From Eumeta japonica (Eukaryota > Arthropoda > Insecta > Lepidoptera > Psychidae), in assembly GCA_005406025.1 (NCBI GenBank), contig BGZK01000841.1:1-64000 (forward strand): DNA of 64,000 nucleotides, given 5' to 3'. Of the stretch, positions 21,545 through 32,507 are shown in pieces. Each line of letters starts with the position of its first letter. Within the stretch, counting starts at the first letter, position 1. Under the pieces are notes generated by a model. It searched no databases, was not told the origin of the DNA, and saw only the letters and a program-made list of their open reading frames with translations. The position numbers and the translations under genes are program-made.

Positions 21545-24035
21545 CCTTTGTTTAGTAATTAAACTTAAAAATTGGTGAATTATATTTAGTAAATAGCAAT
21601 ATTGCAGCCTTCTCAGCTTCCAACCTGTTTATTAGTTGATTATATATTAACCCAGCTCCACTAAATAGTTGCTCGCTGGGAACACTGGCTGGTGGAGGTG
21701 ATAAATATATATCTGCATGCTAATTTGGAGAAAATTTTAAATTCACAACTTTCCATCAATTAAGTGGATTTTCATCTAAATTCAGTCTTTTTTTGCTACG
21801 ATAAATAACTAATTCTTTGCGGAGAAGAGAAGATCGGGGCTACTGTTGTCCGGTTCTCCTTCACCTTCATCTTCGCCCGATGAACCTAAATTCATGGCAA
21901 GAACGCTTTTTAAGCAAGTCTTCCTACCCGTACTGGACGTTTCTGGTTCAGGATCGAGAGAATCTCCCATTCTCATTCTTTTTATTTTTCCCGCCGGCGA
22001 TATAGGAGAATCAGTGACGACAGGGTCATTTACCATCTTTATTATTTCATGTTTTATTTTTTCTTCGGTGACTGATTTGAAAAAATTATGCTTATAGCGA
22101 GGATTTAAATATGTGAAAATTGCATATAAGTTGTTATCTTCCAAAGAAGAAAATATCGCTGAAAATTGTGATTTCAGATTAGAGACTGCTAACCCTATAG
22201 CATCACTTTCTCGTGGTTTTGTTAAATAGTCGCCAAGTTTTTTAAAAAGCATTTGTATGATAGGAATCACAGATGAAATGAGTGCCTGAGAGCTGCTCAT
22301 TTGACGAGTGGCTTCCTCAAACGGTTTCAATACTTCAAGACAGCATTCTATTATTTTCCATTCTTCAGGCAAAATTGATTCAATGTTATTGTCATTGGCA
22401 TAAAGACATAATGCATCTTCTATCTAAAAAACGCTCAAACGTGTAGAACGTGCTGATCCAGCCCGTCACACAATCCTGGAATACATTAAGATGCGGTTGA
22501 TTAAGTCTGTCCTGAATTTTTTCAAGTTGCTTTTGAGCAATGGTTGAATGGTTAAAATGAGTAGTAATTTTCTTACATTTTTATTTAACGTCTTCTATGC
22601 TTTCCTGTAATCGTAAAGTATGCCGAATAACAATTTGCAACTTATGAACGGTACAATCCAAATCATTTAGCAATGCTAATCGCATTCTTCTTTTCATGTT
22701 AGAGCCTTCATCTCGTATTGTGCAATGCAATTTTTCATTTGAAATATTCCATTCAGCAAGCATTGTGTTAATTTTTTCTGCAATGAAATCACCAGTATAA
22801 CAACGGTCATTAAAAGTCTCGCATTTTAACACAATTGGCGATCGTTCAAAGTTTTCTGATACTCCATGGCAAGTTAAGCTAAGCAAAGAAATACCTGAGC
22901 TGGGATCTGTCCAAATATCAGTAGTGAACGACATGTAATCATATTCTTCAATTAGTTCTTTAATTTTTCCAGCAAGTTTTATGCATAGTTCATTCATTGC
23001 CCACGAAATCAGTAAAAAAAATTCGTACTCTAAAATTATATTGCGGTGCCAGGTAACTCTTGTATGAGACGACGAAATCCAAGTCCTTCCACAAAGTTAA
23101 AAGGTAAATTTTGAAACGCTATCATATCACCAATGAGTTTGTCAATCTTTTTGAATTAGGATTGTTAGCATTGCACTTCTTTTCTTTTTGTAGTACTTCC
23201 TCTAACGAAACCTGTTTCTTGGCTTGTTGCAACGGAGTCAAAATTGTAGCTGTAAAAAAATACAACGTAGTATACACAAACCATCTACTAAATAAAAAAA
23301 TAAGTATACATATCAAAATTCGATGTAAAAAAACTAAAAGTAAATAATACGCATTATAATTGAAATTTTTAAAACTAAAAAAGGCCAATGTGGTGTGCGC
23401 TTTCAAATAATTAAAAGTACAAAGGGGTGTAATTTGCTAACAATAAAGTTAGAATCGATACAAGACTTAAACATTTAATGTTAAACATAATTTGGAACGA
23501 ACTTTGGATTCTTGTTAGTGCTAAAAAAGCTTAAGAAGTGAACATTTTCACTAATATCATTTTTTCATTTTAAATTTAATATAGAAAGTAACATAAAATC
23601 ATGTGACCAATAACAACATTATATTTTAGTCACACTACAATATAATAAAGTAAGGAAGGATTATAGATATTGGCCCTTTTAACACCAAGTATAATTATCA
23701 TGATTTGAAATGAAAACAGTAAATTATTAATGAAATCAAATTAATTTATCTAACCGTAACTAAGTTTGTAAAACATGATTGTAAATCCGATATTCCGATA
23801 TTTTCGACACATACCTGCTTCGTCATTTTTTTTCTTCAATTCTTTTTCTTTATTCGCAATTTGGAATAAACAAAACTCTTCTGGGTGTATTGATTTCAGG
23901 TGATTTTTCAAAGAAGTAGTAGGGCGTCCCTTCCGCGAGTAACTTTTATTACATATCTTACACTGCGACTTCTCCGGATCATTTTTGTCTATTGTAAAAT
24001 AAGTCCAGATACCTTTTTTTTATTGATGGCGACAT
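21545..24035 (-). pseudogene. hAT transposase, ZBED-like, degenerate
   Basis: Start is probably ATG at 24033-24035 (MSPSIKK). A run of seven A at 24013-24020 puts this start one base out of frame with the BED finger that follows: WTYFTIDKNDPEKSQ, then CKIC and HLKSIH (CxxC...HxxxxH). The first exon ends at 23815 with GTATGT as donor. The second starts at 23249 after TTTACAG, and the phases agree. Then come PFNFVEGLGFRRL, the catalytic region (FTTDIWTDPSSGISLLSLT near 22926; CTIRDEGSNM, 22710-22740), an acidic insertion, and the C-terminal hAT dimer motif PASVPSEQLFSGAGLI (about 21640-21690). Several shifts and stops are present, for example between 22380 and 22580 and near 21750, so it is inactive. 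Confidence 0.8.
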
Positions 24036-24073
24036 TTCACTTCAATATTTATATCAAAATATTCATTAAACAC

Positions 24074-24269
24074 CAATGGCGGCGTTACACCACTCGTGGA
24101 CGTCGGCGACATCAGGTTTGCGAGGCCTCTTTTTAATAACTTGTAGGCAAAACTTTTTGCGAGGCCTCTTTTTAATAACTCGTAGGCAAAACTTTTTTGT
24201 TTGCGAGGCCCCTTCAGGCGCGAGGCCGTCGGCGGTCGCCGACGTCGGCGACGCCTAGCGCCGCCACTG
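24074..24269. mobile_element. 196-bp hAT MITE nested inside the BED-finger hAT
   Basis: A perfect 8-bp target duplication TTAAACAC flanks it (24066-24073 and 24270-24277). Its ends CAATGGCGGCG and CGCCGCCACTG are inverted repeats matching those of the ZMYM-like hAT at 25155-28133. Inside is an imperfect direct duplication built on GCGAGGCCTCTTTTTAATAA (about 24118-24195). It has no coding capacity. It is likely mobilised by a transposase of the type encoded at 25155-28133, which also carries GCGAGGCCC near both ends. Confidence 0.92.
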
Positions 24270-25154
24270 TTAAACACGCAAGAAACTATGAAGTACACAG
24301 TAAACACTCATTGTAACTATAATTTATTGACAATGAGAAAAAACACAACAAACAAAACCTGTAGGATCTTGTTACCAATGTGCGCCTTCCTATTCGTCAG
24401 TTACCGAATAAAGTTAGCAATTACCAAAACAAACGCGAAGCACGTACCACTCTGGCTCCGCCCACTTTCTTCACATGTAGTTACTTGTTGATGTGAATCT
24501 GCATCCGTAACAACTCCGCATTGATTGATGCGGATGTGAATGCGGATTTAGATGTCTGAATTGATGCGAATATTCCACATTTACGGATGCGGATGCGAAT
24601 ATTCGTAACACCCCGTGGTTTTCATAGCTTTATGTCATACGGCATTTTTCTGTGGGGTTATGCCGCAGATACTGATTGAATTTTCATGCTGCAAAAACGA
24701 GCAGATCGGCCTACTTACAAACTGGAACCTGAATATCTCTTAGAACTAAGTTTAAGGAAATTGGAATCTTACCTCTGGCATCTTAATTTATATACGAAAA
24801 CTTAACACGTGTAAAAAAGAATAAAGAACTTTCTAAGAAAAATAGTGATAGACATAAATTCAGTACTAGAAATAAAAATAAGCTGTGTTTCCCTGTTGAA
24901 ATCATCCAATAGATTCCAATAAGAAATGATTGTATTGGAATCTAATGTGCTTTTGTCGCTGAAAATCCATATCCATACCCATAAAAACTTTCGAAGGGAC
25001 GAAACGGAAAGTTTAATGGAACTTATATGTCTGCAGAGTTCTTATCTGGATTTACATATAGAATACATCATTTTTTCCAATTGTGGAATTGTCTTTAAAA
25101 AGCATTAAAAACATTTTCTATTTCGTATTCGGAAATCCACATTGATTTTTTATG

Positions 25155-28133
25155 CAGCGGCGGCTTTACCCATTGCCAGGCTCCGGGCGGCAGGTCTTTG
25201 CGAGGCCCTTTGTCCTATGGAAAAGTTATGTGATGCGAAAGTAGGTCTGGTTGTATGATAAGTATTCGTTATGTTTGGAGAGAAATGCTGAGGTTATACA
25301 AATAAATAAAATATGAGTTTTAAAATATTTTACTTACATTGTAATATTTACAAAATTAACAATACAGAGATGATAAAATTTAAAATCGATGTTTGCGGCT
25401 TTTACTAAGACTAAAATCTTTAATTAAAGCACAATAATCTAAGGAATGAGTTACGTAATTTTCGATTGAAAGAATAGCAAGCGCTGAAAGACGATCCTGT
25501 GTCATCGAATTCCTCAAATATGTTTTACTAATTTTAAGCCTCGAAAAACTCCTTTCAGCAGACGCAACCGTAACAGGAGTGGTGGCGATAATTCTCAGAA
25601 CTATTTCGATAGTGGGGTAAACTTCAGTTAATTTTTTTTCTATTATGTATTTCAGCACCGAGATAATATCATCGTTTCCTTCATACACACGGATGAACAT
25701 ATGCAGTTCTTCGTACAATTCATGTCCATCAATATCACATGATTCTCCTACTGTCATAGATATTTGCAAGTCGCTGCATTGTTTCAAAAGTTCACTATCA
25801 CTAATTTCCTTCAATCTTTTTATATTATACATGAAACCAAATATGCTCTCATGATGTTTAAGTGCCTCAAACCTAGGATGGCCGCTGGCGCGCACATTGT
25901 CGACAATGACATAAAAATAGTTTATTTTGAAAATCTCTTCCGCATTCAATTCATGAGCTTCATCTTCCCCTTCATAATCAAAATGCCTTTTTTTACGTCA
26001 TCGTCTTCTGACTTCTTTAAAATGTCTGTCAATAGCATTTTCCTCGGCAATTTCTCTCGCCGTTACAAGGGATGACTGAAAACCATTTTCTCGATAATTA
26101 TCGAGCCAATTTGTGAATGCGTCTAGGTGTTGTATAGCCACATCTAAGTGCATGTTTTGGCTTTGCCACATTTTACTGATAACATTTATCTTTATAAGAA
26201 TGTCATACCATATGACAAGTGAAATTACAAATTCGTAGGTAGTTATTTCCTTTTCTATAGAATGGCATTCACTGACCAACTGACAATCTGTTGTATTTTC
26301 TGCTAAATCCTTTAAAGCATCACATATATCGCTTAGTTGGTATTTAACGGCCTTCACCGATAATACCCTGCACACACATCTAGTTTCAGAAAGTGGTTTT
26401 AGCGATAAGGATTTTACATGAGCATTTAAAATAGCCCACCTCTGACTGGAGCCGGCAAATTGAGTGTACAACCTTTGTAGCAAACCAAAAAAAGATTTTG
26501 CTTGGACACAAGACGATGCTGCATCTCCTAGGATGAGATTCCAGCTATGACTCCCACAAGGTAAAAAATAAGCAAGTGGATAAATTTCAATAATGCGTTT
26601 TTGGACACCACTTTTTTCACCACCCATATTGGCACCATTATCATATCCTTGGCCTCTGCAGTTTTGCAATGATATACCTAACTGTCCTAATTCTGTGATT
26701 ATATAATTAGCTGTGGTTTTTTCGACGGCTATGAAACCAATAAAATGTTCTTCAATTTCAGCTGTTTTGTATTAAAAAATCTTATAATAATTGATAGTTG
26801 CTCAACACGAGAAACGTCGGGAGTACAATCAAGAATAATAGAGTAATATTTATTATTAATTATTTTTTCAACAATTTCACTTTTCGCGTGACTTGCCATT
26901 AATTGTATGAGCTCATTTTGAATATTTTTTTCCGAAATAGTGGTCATTAATCATTTTATCATTTACTTGTTTTAAGTGAAGTCTCAGCACGGGATCAAAT
27001 CGGGCTATTAACTTTACTAAATCTATAAAGTTGCCGCTTGTCTTACTCGAACCTGAGTCAGATGTTAACTTCTCTCTATGACCCCTGAAGGCCAAATTGT
27101 GAGATGCTAAAAAATTTACAATTGCGAGCAATCGCTCTAAAATATCTCACCAGCGTTGCCTTTCTTGTTCAATTTATGACTGAGCCAAGGAGTCGATGAT
27201 GTAGTTAATTCATCATCATCCTCGCTGTTTTTACTTGATGACGGTGGCGGCACCCATGATGATGTGGAAGGAATTTTTTCAGCTGAATCAGTATTAAAGT
27301 CACTTTCAGTCAATAAATGTTTCGTATAGGTTTCACTTTTTATATATTTACAGAAAGATCCACGTAGATTTTCTTGTACCTGCTTTCTTTTGATAGCTCG
27401 TTTCCTTTTTGAACGACCTGACTCAAATTTTCTACCGGCATCACGATCACGGGAACTCATTTCGTAAATCTTGTTTTGTTTCGCACAAACAGACAGAAAT
27501 AATTTTTAAGTAGGTGTCACGCAGTTTTTTTACACTTTATCAGCTTACTCAATACTTAAAATACTATAATTTACACTTTTCCAGCTCACTCAAAACTTGT
27601 AACACTATAAGAACGTAATAATATTAGATATAATTGAAAGATATGTACGGTACAGCCACGGTTTTATAACTCATACTGCAAGCAAAATAATTTCAAGGTG
27701 ACAAAAGTTGACGAACGAAATGAAACAAGGGAATTCCTCTAGCGACAGGGAGTCCCCGAGCGATAGACGAGCAGAACAGAACATTATGTCCCGACTACCG
27801 AGTCACAGACTATATAATAATATACAAGTCTCGAGTGCTATGCGTTTAAAGAACCGATCTTCAAGTGTTTCGAGCCGCAATATTAAAGTACTACAAAATG
27901 AATTTATCAATTATGATTTGAATGAATGAATTAGTTAACTAACTTTATCTTAATTTATTATTACGTTATAACCTTAATAAATAATTAAGAATCAAAAACA
28001 AAAGTTTTAAATAAAAAAAATGTATTATAGTTAAAAAAATCTGTATTTTTTTAAAATTTGCTTATAGCGAGGCCCCTGCAAGAGCGAGGCCCCGGGCGAT
28101 TACCCTGTCCGCCACCCCCTAAGGCCGCCACTG
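25155..28133 (-). mobile_element. ZMYM-like hAT transposon, 2,979 bp
   Basis: The ends CAGCGGCGGC (25155) and the complement of AAGGCCGCCACTG (28121-28133) are inverted repeats. The target duplication is TTTTTATG (25147-25154) against CTTTTATG (28134-28141), 7 of 8. GCGAGGCCC words lie just inside both ends. It sits inside the 24891-28383 element. One mismatch in the duplication and several coding lesions suggest moderate age. Confidence 0.85.
25380..27460 (-). pseudogene. hAT transposase (ZMYM1/DUF4371-like) with several frameshifts
   Basis: It starts MSSRDRDAGRKFESGRSKRK at 27460 with a basic N-terminus. It continues in shifted frames with NLAFRGHREKL (about 27070), DCTPDVSRVEQLSIIIRF (about 26790-26845), then CRGQGYDNGANMGG (26625-26665) and FLPCGSHSWNLILGDAAS, all signatures of DUF4371-type hAT proteins. 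The C-terminal dimer domain reads TVASAERSFSRLKI and LAILSIE (25440-25570), with a stop at 25380. Breaks occur near 27135, 26930, 26730 and 25990. The usual TTF finger is not obvious between the N-terminus and NLAFRG, so that part seems deleted. It is not able to act. Confidence 0.82.
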
Positions 28134-28835
28134 CTTTTATGTCCACATGGACTTACGATAAAAACGGATACAAACCTACAAGTAAGGTGCAGTTAGGATC
28201 CATACAGATACAAATAACATTACAACCCCATTAAGTCCAATAAAGAAACCTTGCTATGATGGACTTACATATAGATTCCAAATTTAACTCTATCTGGAAA
28301 TTTTTTCTTCCAGATAGATTACATATAAGCCATTACAGATTCTATTGTTTTGTATGGGACTGTATTGGATGTTTTCAACAGGGTTGCATGTGCGTCGCCT
28401 ACATAAAGTCGCGACATCATTTAGGGGGCTTTGTGTGCATATATTCCATAAGGTCCCTGAAAATGTACAAAATATACCCTTAAACCAAATTAAAATAATT
28501 GCTAAGCAATTGCTTGTTAAAAAATGGTTTTATACAATTTGTGAATATTTAGATGATAAATATTCATGGACATAACCAGCTCTATTTCTAGCTGGTTTGT
28601 TACTTTATATTATACATTTATGTACGTTTGGTTTTGGTATAATATAATGTATTTAAAGTTGAAAAGAGCTACTCTCAAGTTTCTTGTTCGTTCTTCTTGA
28701 AAGATAAATGCCTTCCGAACGAGGGGCAAAGTGGTAAAGTATTAAAATGTAAATTCTTGATATATTGTGACGTATTTCAAGTGTTGTTTATGAGCTATGA
28801 AATAAAGGTATATTTGAATTTGAATTGAATTGAAT

Positions 28836-29180
28836 AGACTCTTTTGCATTTATAATATGAGTGTGGACTTTTAAAACATAAACAACTTACACCCTGCCTC
28901 ACTTGTCGTCCACGCGTTATTTACACTTTAAACGCATTTTGAATGGTTAGAATGTTCCAGATTGTAATAAATCTTGTTCACTTACGTCGGACGTGACATG
29001 CGTACACTTTTTTTTTTAATAATTTGTTTACATTTGAAGAATTTCGCAAAGACTAGTCGAAGGATAAATATACTTACAATCCGAGAACATAGGCCTTTTA
29101 ATCGAAATTTGAGATAAAAACTCGAATTTTTTATATAAGTTACTTTAAAAGATGTAAAAAGGAAGGGTAAGTTTTTTTTT
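28836..29180. other. Unassigned sequence between LINE copy 1 and a dispersed repeat
   Basis: No gene seen. The minus ORF at 28982-29272 shows no recognisable domain. Confidence 0.4.
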
Positions 29181-29995
29181 AAATCATTCCCGAGAAGCGA
29201 AGAAAAAACTTCGGACTCTCGCACCGAGGGTTCCGTACAAATCTGTAAGTATATAAATAAAACGTTACCCATTAAGACAATCGAGTCATAGTTATGGTAT
29301 TTTTATTGCAAAATGAAATCCATAACATTACAATGTGAAAAGCTGGAGAAGTGTAAATTTAAAACAAAGGTCTCTATCGTTTCAGTAATCCTTTGTTTTA
29401 TATTAACACATATCATTTATTATATAATATAACTGAAATACCTACACTAGCCTTGCAGCAGTCTTGCAAAAGTTCTTTTATCAAAGTTATTTATTTGCAA
29501 AGTTTTTTAATCACTATTTAGAAATCTGGTTCAAAAATACTAATTAAGTATTAAATTGGAACCAGATCTGTAAATGGTGACTGAACCAGCGTCTACCTGT
29601 TGCCGTTATCAATATTGAGCGAAAACGAGCAAAAAGATCAAGTTTGTTGCATGGGAGCCCCCCTAAAATATTAATTTAATTCTTTATTTTTAAAGTGAAT
29701 ATGTAACTAAATATTCTGTGAATATTTCAAGCGTCTACCTGTTGGCGTTATCAATATCGAGCCAAAAAACCGCGTTTGTTGTATGGGAGCCCCCTTAAAT
29801 ATTTACTTCATTCTGTTTTTTAGTATTTGTTGTTGTAGGGGCTACAGAAATACATCAATGTGAAAATTTCAACAATCCTACTATCACGGTTCATGAGATA
29901 CAACCTGGTAACAGACGGACGGACGGACGGACAGCGGAGTCTTAGTAATAGGGTCCCGTGTTTTACCCTCTGGGTGCGGAACCCTAAAAATGATG
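29181..29995 (+). repeat. Dispersed repeat with GGAC microsatellite and internal duplication
   Basis: It is bounded by GAGGGTTCCGTAC (about 29226) and GGTGCGGAACCCTA (about 29975), a pairing common to an abundant moth repeat. (GGAC)n lies at 29917-29934. An internal block beginning GCGTCTACCTGTTG and ending GTATGGGAGCCCCC-like is present twice (about 29588-29672 and 29730-29802). It has no coding capacity. Confidence 0.55.
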
Positions 29996-30342
29996 AGGCT
30001 CTTTAGTGCTAAACTTTTTTATTTTAATTATAATTCACTATCTTATATGTATCATATCCAATTTTAAGTAAATGAATGTTTTTCTTAAGACATTTTTTTA
30101 TTTTTTGTTTAACTGCTCTCAAGAATGGTTAATTTATGTCACTGTTTCTATTATTACATATAATGTAGTATGAAGCTAAAATAAAGGAACTTCGTTCCAA
30201 CTGGGTGTCCCATGACCTCTAATATTTCTAGTTTTAAAATTTTCAATAACCATAATGTGTTGATATAATCATGAGTATAAATAAAAGAAAAATGGACACC
30301 ATGTATGTCCGAATATCAATTGAGAACGCCTTGACCGACTAG

Positions 30343-31010
30343 AATAATTTTTTTTGTTGTGTTCGTTATTATCAAGGCAAGGTTTGTATAAAAGAAAATA
30401 ACACTGTATCTGTCTGTCTGTTTGTCCGTGGTATTTTCGGAACGGCTGAACAGATCACAATGAGATTTTTATTGGTAGGTAGAGAAGCTTGCTGGACTAC
30501 ATTAAGTGTACTTTTAACGCGTTTATTTGTAGGGTTCGTGCGTGGAAAAAAATACTAATTATGAGATATTTCTTTGGAATTGAATCAAAAGTGAAACCGG
30601 AATCGAGATCGGGAGCAAAACCGAAATCGGAATTGGATTGGGATGGCCCTTTATATCTGTCAGTCTGTCTGTTTGTATTCGGGGTATCGTCGGAGCGGCT
30701 GAACGGGACTTTAAAGGGAAGATAGAACAGTTTACTGGGCTACGTTTGAGATACTTTCATTCATTATATTTTTTTAGGGTTCCTGGGTCGTAAAAACCTT
30801 TAAAAATGGTATAATTATTGGAATTTAAACAAAGTGGAACCGATCTCGAGATCGGAAGCAAAACTGGCATCGGGGCTAAATCGAGGAGAAATTAAGGGCG
30901 AGGAAGGGGATCGGAATAATGATGGATGTACGGATCACAGTATCACAAATCAAGACAAAAGATGTAGGAAATCGTTCTATGTTCACAACGGCGGAGCCGT
31001 GGGCGACAAC
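30343..31010 (+). mobile_element. Helitron-like dispersed repeat, copy 2
   Basis: It shares GTTGTGTTCGTTATT, AAGGTTTGTAT, GGCTGAACAGATCAC and GGTAGGTAGAGAAGCTT with 7612-7770 in the same order. It contains an internal second copy of the CTGTCTGTTTGTATTCGG block at 30655-30700, and it ends with GGAGCCGTGGGCGACAACTA at about 30990-31010. It has no coding capacity. The Helitron identity is tentative. Confidence 0.5.
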
Positions 31011-31259
31011 TATGTACCTATATCAATAAACCAAAGTACGTATGTTTGTCCTCTGTACGTACCTAATCTATTGATCCGATTACGATGAAACTTTAGTGAT
31101 ATGCAGTACGCATACCGAGGAAGATTTCTAAAAAAAAAACTAACACTTGTTCCTGGTTACATCCGCGTATTTGTACTACTAAACCGAACTAATGAACCGA
31201 TTCTAAAAATTTATTCATTAATAGATTCTGAGTAAATAAGTCTGCAATCAATACCCCCG

Positions 31260-32507
31260 GCTTTGTCCATGAATTTAATCTTATTTTTATATTAGTATTT
31301 ACTCCTGGCTTCGTCCACATCGGAATTGGGACTGGTAGCAGAATTGAAATTGAAAGCTGAACAGGGATCAAAATCGAGAAAAAGATGAGAATCATAATCG
31401 ACAGTGCGACCGGGACCGACATTGACAACTGGACTTGGGTTGAAAATGAAAGTAAAGATGGGATCAAAATTCAAAGTGTGACCGGGATGTTTCATGTTTT
31501 ATGTATTATACGTAGGTACTAGTTTGTCGCCGACTTGAACCATGTATTTGTATTATTGAAATGAACTACTACACCGAATCTAAAAATTCATTTACTCATA
31601 GGAAGTGAAGCTTCCTATATCCTCGAGTGATATTGTCTATATTTTATTTTCATACTAAGTTCCAGCTTAGTTTAAATCGGAACTGTGATTAGTAGCGGAA
31701 TCGCAATTGAAAGCGGAACAGACAGGAGAAACGAGAACGGGGCCAGGATCAGAACTGAAAGCTGGACCGGGACCGACATTGAGAACAGGACTAGGTCAGT
31801 AGACAAGTGTGGGGACGGGTTCAGGGAAGGACCGGATTGAGAACAGGACTAGGTCAGTAGATGGGGTCAGAATGGGGACCAGGACCGGACAGTGGAGGAC
31901 TGGAATGGAAAGCGGACCGGACCACATGGAGAATGGACAGATGGTGGGGGACGGGGTCAGGAATGGGACCGGACCGGACATGGAGGAATGGCAGGGACAG
32001 TGGAGGAAACAGAATGAAATGGAATGGAGAATGGACAGTGGAAAGGACCGGGACCGACATTGAGAACAGGACTAGGTCAGTAGACAAGTGTGGGGACGGG
32101 GTCAGAATTGAAAGCGGGACCGGGACCGACATTGAGAACAGGACTAGGTCAGTAGACAAGTGTGGGAACGGAGTCAGAATTGAAAGCGGGACCAGGACCG
32201 ACAAGTGGGGACGGAATCAGAATTGAAAGGGGACCAGGACCGAGATTGAGAACAGGACTAGGTCAGTGAACAAGTGTGGGGACGGGGTCAGAATTAAAAG
32301 CGGGACCGGGACCGACATTGAGAAGAGGACTAGGTCAGTGAACAAGTGTGGGGACGGGTCAGAATCAAAAGGGATTTAAATTGACATCGATCCGTACAAA
32401 CGAAGAAAAAGTTCATTCTACGTACATGCTGGCGCAACTGCGGGCATTAACTATACGAGCAAGTCACCTACAAGAAAGTGCAGAACAACGTCTGCCGGGC
32501 CAGCTAG
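31260..32507 (+). mobile_element. Minisatellite-bearing Helitron-like repeat
   Basis: The segment is rich in degenerate ACCGGGACCGACATTGAGA-type repeats and ends GCCGGGCCAGCTAG|T at 32494-32508, the same end as at 18782 on the other strand. The most regular part (32046-32360) repeats every 72 bp, with copies of GACCGACATTGAG at 32052, 32124, 32196 (variant), 32238 (after a 30-bp deletion) and 32310. Because 72 is a multiple of three, open frames run through it on both strands; they are not genes. Confidence 0.6.

Larger units (their letters stand above)
21291..24617 (-). mobile_element. BED-finger hAT transposon inserted in LINE copy 1
   Basis: The ends (TAGTGTTGTTACGG at 21291 and the complement of CACGGGGTGTTACGA at 24603-24617) are imperfect inverted repeats. 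They are flanked by a near-perfect 8-bp duplication, ATTTTCAT at 21283-21290 and GTTTTCAT at 24618-24625. Sub-terminal repeats of a GGATGCGGAT word (21325-21375, 24528-24600) are typical of hAT ends. The element is 3.3 kb including a later 196-bp MITE. Removing it restores the host LINE frame, which confirms the borders. Confidence 0.85.
24891..28383. mobile_element. Unclassified terminal-inverted-repeat element inserted in LINE copy 1, itself split by a hAT
   Basis: Positions 24891-24911 and 28363-28383 are 21-bp inverted repeats with one mismatch, beginning CCCTGTTGAAA. They interrupt the LINE between RNKNKL and RRLHKV. Without the 2,979-bp hAT at 25155-28133 and its duplicated target the element is about 510 bp and non-coding. 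A clear target duplication is not visible (TT or TTT at most), so the superfamily is open. Confidence 0.7.
21000..28835 (+). mobile_element. LINE copy 1 (CR1/Jockey-like), C-terminal RT part and 3' end, split by two nested insertions
   Basis: Pieces of one LINE lie at about 21000-21290, 24626-24890 and 28384-28835. Piece 1 encodes VFLGVTLDNRLQWGPHIS. The end of piece 1 (ARLVYFGYFH, 21261-21290) continues directly in piece 2 (SFMSYGIFLWGYAADTD, from 24626) once the element at 21291-24617 and its duplicated target are removed. Piece 2 ends RNKNKL and piece 3 resumes RRLHKVATSFRGLCV ... VPENVQNIPLNQ, the usual C-terminus. The 3' end is a short TTGAA repeat at 28815-28835. Stops and shifts make it inactive. 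The 3' UTR word GCTACTCTCAAGTTTCTT also occurs at 52037, marking a second copy. Confidence 0.8.

Noticed and set aside
23122..23406. Minus ORF of 94 residues with a hydrophobic start, as a membrane protein
   Set aside because: The first half is intron sequence of the BED-finger hAT. Only the part from 23249 downward belongs to the transposase.
31796..32226. Overlapping ORFs on both strands (e.g. 31809-32063, 31861-32226 plus; 31854-32204 minus) that look like repetitive proteins
   Set aside because: They are produced by the 72-bp minisatellite, whose period is a multiple of three. Both strands stay open and no domain is present.
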